A stretch of DNA of 10,868 bases. Source: JAAFHS01 sp031396505 (GTDB lineage: Bacteria; Pseudomonadota; Alphaproteobacteria; Rhodobacterales; Rhodobacteraceae). Within the stretch, counting starts at the first letter, position 1. Each line of letters opens with the position of its first letter. The notes under the pieces were generated by a model, which was not told the DNA's origin, made no database searches, and was given only the letters and a program-made list of their open reading frames with translations. Both the position numbers and the translations under genes were made by a program. Below are positions 1 through 5,382 of the stretch, one piece after another. The DNA is taken from the NCBI GenBank assembly GCA_031396505.1, contig JANNKX010000271.1, positions 1 through 10,868 on the forward strand, in the 5' to 3' direction.

Positions 1-10
1 TTTCATAAGG

Positions 11-40
11 AAAAATCAAAAATTGACAGCCGTCAATTTT
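11..40 (-). terminator. Intrinsic terminator after DUF1643 gene (repeat copy 1)
   Basis: Positions 19-40 form a perfect inverted repeat. Its 9-bp arms are AAAATTGAC and GTCAATTTT around a 4-nt loop, AGCC on the plus strand. Read on the minus strand, the hairpin starts at the last base of the DUF1643 stop codon and runs into a T-rich tract (TTTTTGATTTTT, 22 down to 11). Together these form a classical rho-independent terminator for the rsmD/DUF1643 run. The same 22 bases recur at 2985-3006. The palindrome could instead be a protein-binding operator, but the T-tract favours termination here. Confidence 0.75.
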
Positions 41-543
41 CACCCCCACAGCACAGGTTGCACCCCGTACCCAATATACAGCGGGTGCTTCGGCGCCCCC
101 CCCATCGTCATCCCCAGATGCCACAGCGGCACGCCCGTGCCCCGCAGCAACCCCGCCACCGCCGCCCCGCGCCGCAGATGCGCGCCATGGCTGCCCCATG
201 CGCAGATCACCTGGTCCGCCCAATCCACCGACCCCACAATCGCCGCATCATTGTCCGGCCCCACCGGATCACGTTGCGCGCGCATCACCTTCGGGTCCGT
301 CGCGCGCCAGGCAAAGATGTTCGTCACCCGGAACGCCCCGAACCCCAGGGCCTGCGCGCGGCGCTCACACCGCTCCACCGTCGGGTCGTTCTGCATTTCC
401 GTCGCCGTTGACGGGTTCAGCATCACAAACAACGCCCGTGGCCCCGCCCCCCATTCCCGCGTCAGCAGATAGCGGTACGCCTCGCAGTCCGAATAGACCG
501 CAACACTCGCCGCATCACCCTTTTGAAAGCTGCGTTCAATCAT
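40..543 (-). CDS. DUF1643 family protein
   Basis: This 167-residue protein belongs to the DUF1643 family (PF07799), whose biochemical role is not established. Family landmarks are visible: a YRYLLTREW segment near residue 23, MLNPSTA at 41-47 followed by NDPTVERC at 52-59, NIFAWRATDP at 75-84, DPVGPDND at 92-99, and GAPKHPLY at 149-156. No signal peptide or membrane segment is seen, so it is probably cytoplasmic. I chose the ATG at 543; an in-frame TTG at 552 is the only longer start in the open frame. The ATG lies inside the rsmD 3' end (ATGATTGA, 8-nt overlap) and has no clear Shine-Dalgarno of its own. That suggests translation coupled to rsmD. The stop codon abuts a strong terminator, so this is the last gene of its transcript. 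The family call is firm; no function can be given. Confidence 0.9.
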   Translation of the reverse strand: MIERSFQKGDAASVAVYSDCEAYRYLLTREWGAGPRALFVMLNPSTATEMQNDPTVERCERRAQALGFGAFRVTNIFAWRATDPKVMRAQRDPVGPDNDAAIVGSVDWADQVICAWGSHGAHLRRGAAVAGLLRGTGVPLWHLGMTMGGAPKHPLYIGYGVQPVLWG

Positions 544-1093
544 GGCGCGCAATCGTCACCAGCGTGTCGCCATAGCGCCGTTGATCCAGTTGCACGAAAC
601 CGCCGGGCACCACCGGCACCACGCTTTCCTCCCATACCACCAACGCCCCCGGTGCGATCCACCCCCCCGCCAGCGCCGATGCCAGCGCCGCCGCGCCCAG
701 CCCTTTGCCATAAGGCGGGTCCAGAAACACCAGATCGAACGCGCCCGCCGCCACCCCCAGCCGCGTCGCATCGCGCCGCAGATACGTGACCGCATCCCCC
801 GCCCGCATCAATTCCACATTCCGCCGGATCAACCCCCGCGCCACCGCCCCGTCATCCACCAGCATCGCCGCCGCCGCCCCGCGTGAGATCGCCTCCAACC
901 CGAGGGCCCCCGTGCCTGCGAACAAATCCAACACCCGCGCGCCCGTCACCGGATCGCCATAGCCGCCATTGATCAGCAGATTGAAAATCGCCTCGCGCAC
1001 CCGGTCCGATGTTGGCCGCAGATGCGCGCCCGCATCGCCATCCCCCACATCCGCCAGACGCAACCCCCGCGCCCGCCCGCCAATGATCCTCAC
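536..1093 (-). CDS. rsmD: 16S rRNA (guanine(966)-N(2))-methyltransferase RsmD
   Basis: RsmD uses S-adenosylmethionine to methylate N2 of G966 in 16S rRNA within assembled 30S particles. The 185-residue protein has the usual length and order of motifs. MRIIGG is at the N-terminus and the RPTSDRVREAIFN signature at 26-38. The SAM-binding loop DLFAGTGALGLEA spans 56-68, and an acidic VDD near 79-81 follows strand 2. The catalytic DPPY is at 125-128. The start is GTG at 1093, which fits the conserved MRIIGG beginning and overlaps the upstream flavoprotein stop as GTGA (4 nt), implying translational coupling. Its own 3' end overlaps the DUF1643 start. The gene is strongly G-biased on its coding strand; line 1021-1080 counts 78% G+C. 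In many genomes rsmD sits beside coaD, which is not seen here. Confidence 0.96.
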   Translation of the reverse strand: MRIIGGRARGLRLADVGDGDAGAHLRPTSDRVREAIFNLLINGGYGDPVTGARVLDLFAGTGALGLEAISRGAAAAMLVDDGAVARGLIRRNVELMRAGDAVTYLRRDATRLGVAAGAFDLVFLDPPYGKGLGAAALASALAGGWIAPGALVVWEESVVPVVPGGFVQLDQRRYGDTLVTIARHD

Positions 1094-2295
1094 TTCAGCA
1101 GCGCCTTCAGCACCGTATCCGGGTCCGCAACCGCCGCCTTGTCCGGACTGCGCCCCATCTCGATCAATCGTTTGCCCACCATATAGGCGCGCGGATCGTT
1201 CATCGCGTCCACTGACAGCAGGCGGTCACCAAGATAGTACCAGAACGACACCGCATCCCCCTCCGGCCCCCGCGTCACAATCGCATCATACCCCGTATTC
1301 AACCCGGCGATCTGCAGCTTGCAATCATACTGATCCGACCAGAACCACGGCATGGGCACATAATCCTTGCCCGCCCCCATGATGTTTTCCGCCACCAGTT
1401 CCGCCTGATCAATCGCGTTCTGCACCGATTCCAGCCGGATTTGGCCCTGCGCATGCGGAAAGCTTGCGCAATCGCCCGCTGCCCAGATATGCGCATCCGA
1501 CGTGCGGCCATGGGCATCTGTGCGGATACCGTTTTCAATGACGACACCCGCCGCCTCCGCCAGTGCCGTCGCCGGCACAATCCCCACGCCCGCGATCACG
1601 AAATCGCAGGGCAGTTCGCGCCCGTCTGTCAGCACCGCCCCCGTCACATGGCCCGCGCCCACCAACCGCTGCAATCCCACGCCTTCGATGATCTGCACCC
1701 CATGCGCCATGTGCAGGCTGCGCATGTAATCCGACGTTTCCGGCGATGCCACGCGCTGCAAAATCCGCGGCGCCATTTCCACCACGCTGACCTGCAACCC
1801 CAGCTTGGCCGCCACTGCCGCCGCCTCCAGCCCGATGTAACCGCCGCCGATCACCACCACCCGCCGCCCGGCCACGAATTCGCCCCGCATCGCATCCACA
1901 TCCGCCAGATTGCGCACCGTATAGATGCCCGCCAGATCGCCACCAATCGCCGCAGGCAAACGGCGCGGAACCGACCCGGTGGTCAGTGCAAGATGATCAT
2001 AGCCGATCACATCGCCGCCCACCGTCACCGTCCGCGCCGCCCGGTCAATTGCCGTCACCGGCTGGTCCAGCCGCAGGGTGATGTTCTGCTCGGCGTAAAA
2101 CTCCGCCGACCGCAGCCACAACCGCTCGGCCCCCATCTCACCCATCAGATAGCCTTTTGACAGCGGCGGGCGCTGATAGGGCGGGCTTGGTTCCTCGCCA
2201 ATCAGGGTGATTGCGCCCATATGGCCCAAGGCGCGCAACTTGGCCGCCAAGGCCACCCCGGCTTGCCCCGCACCGATCACCACCATGTCTGACAT
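1090..2295 (-). CDS. FAD-dependent ferredoxin reductase-type oxidoreductase
   Basis: The 401-residue flavoprotein resembles the NADH-dependent ferredoxin reductases of Rieske oxygenase and P450 systems (putidaredoxin or rhodocoxin reductase type: pyridine nucleotide-disulphide oxidoreductase fold plus Reductase_C domain). The FAD-binding GAGQAG is at 8-13 and the family motif YQRPPLSK at 40-47. The NAD-binding GGGYIGLEAA is at 150-159, with an acidic residue (E173) at the end of the following strand that favours NADH over NADPH. The second FAD contact, AAGD, is at 272-275, and the C-terminal domain opens with WFWSDQYD at 317-324. There is no redox-active CxxxxC pair, so it is not a disulphide reductase. 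The ATG at 2295 has a good ribosome site (AGAGGAAAG) and places the Rossmann motif at the N-terminus. The longer open frame to 2412 would run into the divergent peroxiredoxin gene. No ferredoxin, oxygenase or P450 partner lies in the window, so the substrate is unknown. Confidence 0.92.
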   Translation of the reverse strand: MSDMVVIGAGQAGVALAAKLRALGHMGAITLIGEEPSPPYQRPPLSKGYLMGEMGAERLWLRSAEFYAEQNITLRLDQPVTAIDRAARTVTVGGDVIGYDHLALTTGSVPRRLPAAIGGDLAGIYTVRNLADVDAMRGEFVAGRRVVVIGGGYIGLEAAAVAAKLGLQVSVVEMAPRILQRVASPETSDYMRSLHMAHGVQIIEGVGLQRLVGAGHVTGAVLTDGRELPCDFVIAGVGIVPATALAEAAGVVIENGIRTDAHGRTSDAHIWAAGDCASFPHAQGQIRLESVQNAIDQAELVAENIMGAGKDYVPMPWFWSDQYDCKLQIAGLNTGYDAIVTRGPEGDAVSFWYYLGDRLLSVDAMNDPRAYMVGKRLIEMGRSPDKAAVADPDTVLKALLK

Positions 2296-2328
2296 CTTGC
2301 TTTCCTCTGGTCCCAGCACCCGCCCCAG

Positions 2329-2356
2329 CCTATATCGCAGGGTCAGAGAAACGCAA
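2329..2356 (-). promoter_or_regulatory. Weak candidate promoter for flavoprotein-rsmD run
   Basis: The 80-bp gap between the divergent flavoprotein and peroxiredoxin genes must hold promoters for both directions. On the minus strand the best sigma70-like pair is TTGCGT (2356-2351) and TATAGG (2334-2329) with a 16-base spacer, ending about 33 nt upstream of the ATG at 2295. Both boxes match the consensus only partly. No convincing pair was found for the plus-strand gene. Confidence 0.25.
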
Positions 2357-2375
2357 ATCAGGTAGGCACCAACAC

Positions 2376-2864
2376 ATGGCAATTTCCGTAGGCGATACCC
2401 TTCCCGACGCAACGCTTCTGACCATGGGCGCGAATGGCCCTGAAAGCGTGCCGCTGCACACCAAACTGAAAGGCCGCAAGGTCGTGATTTTTGGTCTGCC
2501 CGGTGCCTATACCGGCACCTGCACCACCGCGCATGTGCCCTCGTTCATCCGCACCAAGGATGCGTTTGCCGCCAAGGGTGTTGATGAAATCATCTGCGTG
2601 TCGGTCAACGATCCCTTTGTCATGGGCGCATGGGGGGCCTCGACCGGCGCATCTGACGCAGGTATTTCCATGATGGGCGACGCTGATGGCAGCCTGACCG
2701 CCGCAATGGGTGTTGATTTCACCGCCCCGCCCGTCGGCCTGATCGGCCGTTCCAAGCGCTATGCGCTCTATGCCGTCGATGGTGTGGTGCAGGTCCTGCA
2801 CATGGAAGAAAGCCCCGGCGTGTGTGAGGCATCGGGCGGCGAGGCGATGCTGGCCGCGATCTGA
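2376..2864 (+). CDS. Peroxiredoxin, Prx5/PrxII type
   Basis: This 162-residue thiol peroxidase reduces hydrogen peroxide and organic hydroperoxides in the cytoplasm. The active-site motif is PGAYTGTC at 42-49, with peroxidatic Cys49, Thr46 three residues before it, and HVPSF at 53-57. An Arg at 125 or 128 in the GRSKRYA segment is likely the catalytic arginine. Two further cysteines are present: Cys74 in DEIICVSVNDPFVMGAW, which matches the second cysteine of plant type II enzymes, and Cys150 in SPGVCEASGGEAML. Disulphide formation within the monomer is therefore possible. The protein lacks the C-terminal glutaredoxin domain that some bacterial homologues carry, so it needs an external thiol donor. 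The ATG at 2376 gives the family's usual N-terminus (VGDTLPDATL) and follows an AGGTAGG site. The frame stays open upstream to 2211, but that stretch is antisense to the flavoprotein. It is the only plus-strand gene in the window. Confidence 0.95.
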   Translation: MAISVGDTLPDATLLTMGANGPESVPLHTKLKGRKVVIFGLPGAYTGTCTTAHVPSFIRTKDAFAAKGVDEIICVSVNDPFVMGAWGASTGASDAGISMMGDADGSLTAAMGVDFTAPPVGLIGRSKRYALYAVDGVVQVLHMEESPGVCEASGGEAMLAAI

Positions 2865-2880
2865 ACTTCGGTAACGACGG

Positions 2881-2905
2881 CGGCATTGCAAATCGGGCGA
2901 TGCCG
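2881..2905 (+). other. Hairpin downstream of peroxiredoxin
   Basis: CGGCAT (2881-2886) pairs with ATGCCG (2900-2905) around a 13-nt loop. An alternative 7-bp pairing uses CGACGGC (2875-2881) and GCCGTCG (2902-2908). It lies 17 nt beyond the peroxiredoxin stop. There is no T-tract directly after it, so its role in termination or mRNA 3'-end protection is only a suggestion. Confidence 0.3.
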
Positions 2906-2932
2906 TCGATCACACGACGTTAAAAAAGTGTT

Positions 2933-2947
2933 AAAACGGGTCGTTTT
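2933..2947 (+). terminator. Possible short terminator of peroxiredoxin
   Basis: AAAACG (2933-2938) and CGTTTT (2942-2947) form a 6-bp stem with a 3-nt loop in an A/T-rich stretch preceded by TTAAAAAAGTGTT. The arm itself supplies a run of four Ts. The stem is short, so it is a weak candidate. The stronger hairpin at 2985-3006 may do the work for both converging genes. Confidence 0.35.
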
Positions 2948-2984
2948 CCCAAACCTAAGTGTATGTTTTAAAGCAATAAAGCTG

Positions 2985-3006
2985 AAAATTGACAGCCGTC
3001 AATTTT
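2985..3006 (-). terminator. Stop-codon hairpin (repeat copy 2), likely bidirectional terminator
   Basis: The same 22 bases as at 19-40: arms AAAATTGAC and GTCAATTTT with loop AGCC on the plus strand, in the same orientation. The left arm on the minus strand contains the last two bases of the dehydratase TAA stop. The hairpin also sits between two converging genes, so it can serve as a terminator from both sides: the 3' arm ends in TTTT in either direction. Unlike copy 1, the minus-strand continuation (CAGCTTTATTGC) has no long T-tract. An operator role cannot be excluded. Confidence 0.6.
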
Positions 3007-3367
3007 ACCCCTTCGCCTTGATCTGGCACAGGCTTTGCACCGGCAGGGTCAGGTCGCGCTGATAGGCAGCGGGTCCGGCCAGCTTGTCCATCCGGTGCGC
3101 CATGCGCACATCCAGATCGGACAACCCGTGGCAGTCATGCGTCGTCAGCGTCACATCCACCGTGTTGTAAACGTTGCGCCATTCGGGATGGTGGTTCATC
3201 ACTTCCGCCGCCATCGCGACACGCGTCATGAAACCCCAGGCTTCCGAAAAATTCTTGAACGTCCACACTTTGCGCAGCGCATCACGCCCCTCGACGGCCC
3301 CCCATCCGGTCGCCCCCAAGGGCGGCAGCAGGCGGTTGCGGTCGTCGTCGCCAAGCAGGGTCGCCAT
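3005..3367 (-). CDS. 4a-hydroxytetrahydrobiopterin dehydratase (PCD/DCoH family)
   Basis: This enzyme dehydrates 4a-hydroxytetrahydropterin formed by aromatic amino acid hydroxylases, regenerating the cofactor (phhB-type role). The 120-residue protein carries the family core: GW at 21-22, W35 with FKNFSEAWGFMTRVA at 37-51, the active-site run NHHPEW at 58-63, VYNTVDVTLTTHD at 66-78, and GLSDLD at 81-86. The core ends near residue 96. A tail of about 24 residues (AGPAAYQRDL onward, to SLCQIKAKG) follows that is longer than the usual family end. I chose ATG 3367 because MATLL matches family starts and GGGGATGG precedes it; ATGs at 3376 and 3382 are alternatives. No phenylalanine hydroxylase gene is in the window. 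The 71-bp gap from the RTX stop contains a candidate promoter, so it may be transcribed on its own. Confidence 0.92.
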   Translation of the reverse strand: MATLLGDDDRNRLLPPLGATGWGAVEGRDALRKVWTFKNFSEAWGFMTRVAMAAEVMNHHPEWRNVYNTVDVTLTTHDCHGLSDLDVRMAHRMDKLAGPAAYQRDLTLPVQSLCQIKAKG

Positions 3368-3385
3368 CGTTTCCATCCCCATCGT

Positions 3386-3410
3386 TCCGCCCCAATGTCT
3401 ATGGGGCGGA
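3386..3410 (-). other. Strong GC hairpin between RTX gene and dehydratase
   Basis: TCCGCCCCA (3386-3394) and TGGGGCGGA (3402-3410) form a perfect 9-bp stem with a 7-nt loop. It lies 28 nt beyond the RTX stop and 18 nt before the chosen dehydratase start. There is no T-tract after it. It could stabilise or end the RTX mRNA, or control dehydratase translation, because the arm nearest the gene carries the purine-rich GGGGCGGA. Confidence 0.5.
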
Positions 3411-3423
3411 CCAAGGGTGTCAA
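3396..3423 (-). promoter_or_regulatory. Candidate promoter of the dehydratase gene
   Basis: On the minus strand a perfect -35 box TTGACA (3423-3418) is followed after 16 bases by TAGACA (3401-3396), a moderate -10 box. Transcription would start near 3386-3390, giving a leader of about 20 nt before the ATG at 3367. The -10 box falls in the loop of the adjacent hairpin. The perfect -35 may be chance. Confidence 0.4.
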
Positions 3424-3438
3424 GCGCAACCCGCGCCG

Positions 3439-5244
3439 CTATGCGAACATGAAATCCGCAGCATCAAGCGCGGCCAGCCTGACATTGGCAAGCGTCAGCA
3501 CATCGCCCGCGCCCACGTCGATCACGACGTTCCTGCCCTCTTGCCGGATGAAATCCGCAATCAGTGCGGCGAAGGATGTCACGTTGGCCAACCCGGTCAG
3601 GTCAATCACATCGCTGTCGGCGCGGAAATCCGCCACGACATCGGCCCCAAAGCCCGTCGCAAAGACAAACCGGTCGGCATCCGCCCCCCCGATCAGCCGA
3701 TCGGCCCCCGTCCCGCCGGACAGAACATCCGCGCCGCGCCCGCCTTGAACACGGTCCGCCCCATCACCACCGCTCAGCGTGTCTGCGCCGATGTTCCCGA
3801 CGATGAGGTTGTCAGTGGCAGTTCCGGTGACGGAAAGTCCGGCCTGTCCGATCACGCGGATCGTCTCGAACTCGCCTGTGTCGCCGGTGAATTCACCACT
3901 GCTCAGATTAAGGCTGACGCTGGTGCGAATGGTATCGTTGCCGCCACCTGCGGCCTCCAACAGGAATACCCGTTCATCCCGGATGATGTAAAGGTCATCG
4001 CCTTCATCGCCTGACAACCCCCAGCCGCCCGAATTGGCGGATAGCGTGTCGTTCCCGACGCCGCCGAACAGGGCCGAAAAATCGACGGACCCACCAAAGA
4101 CAGCGGGCGTATTGCCCGTCGACAACCAGTCATCGCCCTCATCGCCGAGCAGCAAGGCACCGCCCGTTCCCGCAAGCATCCGGTCATTGCCCGCGCCGCC
4201 AAACAAAATCGCGGTACCGCTGCCGGCCACCAACCGGTCATTCCCGTTGCCGCCAAAAAGTTCGTCCCGGCCGTTGTAAAATCCGGCGTCATCGCCCGCA
4301 AACAGCGTATCGTTACCCTCACCGCCGAACAGCGTATCCAGCCCGCCGCGCCCTGACAGGCGGTCACTGCCGCCATTGCCTTCCAGAACATCGTTGAACA
4401 GCGCACTGCCGATCTGCCGATCCGCCACTTCGGTGCCGATCAATCTGATTGTGCTGTCAGGACGGAATTGAAGTGGATCGCCACTTTTTCTAAATTGCGT
4501 GAGGTCCAAAGTTCTTCCTGCAATCTGATCAATCACCAGCTGTGTGCCCGAAAACAATATAATTTCGGCATCCGTCGCAATCCCGGTCCCGCCAATCTGG
4601 GCCGCTGAAATGCGCACCGAACCACCCAATAGAAAGACACTCTCGATGCTCAGCATCGTGGCTTGGCGCAGGTCCAGACTGCGGTCTGTGAACACGTCTG
4701 GTCCGCGAACGTAAAGTGTGTCCGACCCCGCGCCACCATCGACGATCAGCCCGGATGGCGCGCCATCAGTCGGATAAAACCGTTCCTCAAACGCGATGAA
4801 ATCATCACCATCAAGGCCCCGAACCGTATCGGCGCCGCCTGTTGAAATGATGAAATCGTTCTGGTTGCCACCAAGAATAGTGCTGGCCGTGCGCGCCAGT
4901 GTGCGGTCAAGGGTGTCTACAATCTCTTGTTCCGTCGCCAGATAGGTCTGATAGGGGATGCCCGTGATGATATCCGCAAAATTCCACAGGGTTTGGGCCA
5001 ACGTCAGCGTTGCCAGCGGCGTGCCGTCCGCTTTCAGAACGGACACTTCGGTCACGGTCCCGCCTGTCGGCACCCCGTTGCCGAATGTCAGGCCCGCGCC
5101 GCTGTAGACCAGCACCGTCCCGGTCTGCAACGTGACGCGCGCCGATGTGGCATCGCCACTGATCGTGGCAATTGCGGTTGACGCAGGTGCAAAGAAATCG
5201 CGCGTGTCAAACGCGCCGAAGATGAAAATTGTGTCAGGCAGCAT
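3439..5244 (-). CDS. RTX calcium-binding protein, probable type I secretion substrate
   Basis: This 601-residue acidic protein is built mainly of glycine/aspartate nonapeptide (GGxGxDxL-type) calcium-binding repeats. A small set is at about 124-150 and 168-177, and a long set at about 287-520, broken by a repeat-poor insert near 420-480. Residues 521-601 (DRFVFATGFGADVVADF, then DVIDLTGL, ending DFMFA) match the serralysin-like C-terminus that carries the uncleaved type I secretion signal, with a hydrophobic last few residues after an aspartate. The first 120 residues and the beta-rich 178-286 segment contain no HExxH, GxSxG or other catalytic motif that I recognise. There is no Sec signal peptide, as expected for this pathway. 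The ATG at 5244 has GGAGAAG at the right distance; the longer open frame to 5328 lacks support. The secretion ABC/HlyD pair lies 2.6 kb upstream on the same strand. Parts of the gene have clearly lower G+C than its neighbours. Confidence 0.9.
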   Translation of the reverse strand: MLPDTIFIFGAFDTRDFFAPASTAIATISGDATSARVTLQTGTVLVYSGAGLTFGNGVPTGGTVTEVSVLKADGTPLATLTLAQTLWNFADIITGIPYQTYLATEQEIVDTLDRTLARTASTILGGNQNDFIISTGGADTVRGLDGDDFIAFEERFYPTDGAPSGLIVDGGAGSDTLYVRGPDVFTDRSLDLRQATMLSIESVFLLGGSVRISAAQIGGTGIATDAEIILFSGTQLVIDQIAGRTLDLTQFRKSGDPLQFRPDSTIRLIGTEVADRQIGSALFNDVLEGNGGSDRLSGRGGLDTLFGGEGNDTLFAGDDAGFYNGRDELFGGNGNDRLVAGSGTAILFGGAGNDRMLAGTGGALLLGDEGDDWLSTGNTPAVFGGSVDFSALFGGVGNDTLSANSGGWGLSGDEGDDLYIIRDERVFLLEAAGGGNDTIRTSVSLNLSSGEFTGDTGEFETIRVIGQAGLSVTGTATDNLIVGNIGADTLSGGDGADRVQGGRGADVLSGGTGADRLIGGADADRFVFATGFGADVVADFRADSDVIDLTGLANVTSFAALIADFIRQEGRNVVIDVGAGDVLTLANVRLAALDAADFMFA

Positions 5245-5364
5245 CGGCTTCTCCAACGGCACAGTCCGATCAGCCCAAAATGACCGATCACCGAACTGAA
5301 AATGAAGCCCCCGCCGATTCCGTCGCACACAATCGCAAATTGCGTCAACCTGAATTGATTGCTA

Positions 5365-5381
5365 ACCGCCTGTATAGCGGT
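5365..5381 (-). other. Small hairpin after acyltransferase stop
   Basis: ACCGC (5365-5369) and GCGGT (5377-5381) form a 5-bp stem two bases after the acyltransferase stop. No T-tract follows on the minus strand, so it is at best a weak terminator. The rest of the 138-bp gap to the RTX start should carry the RTX promoter. A TTGACG (5348-5343) is a possible -35 box, but no fitting -10 box was found at 16-18 bases. Confidence 0.3.
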
Positions 5382-5382
5382 A

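Noticed and set aside
1441..2160. A 239-codon plus-strand frame opposite the flavoprotein gene
   Set aside because: It is antisense to a well-supported gene, rich in Arg, His and Pro, with no family motif. It is an effect of high G+C codon bias.
2211..2375. Longer N-terminus for the peroxiredoxin
   Set aside because: It would overlap the flavoprotein start region on the other strand, and family alignment begins at the ATG at 2376.
3035..3748. Plus-strand frame opposite the dehydratase and RTX 3' end
   Set aside because: It is a shadow of two real genes and has no family motif.
3680..4390. Repeated GC-rich DNA resembling a tandem repeat or CRISPR-like array
   Set aside because: The periodicity follows the RTX nonapeptide codons. 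There are no constant repeats with unique spacers.
5245..5328. Longer N-terminus for the RTX protein
   Set aside because: The upstream in-frame residues are basic and unlike the protein, while the ATG at 5244 has a good GGAGAAG ribosome site.
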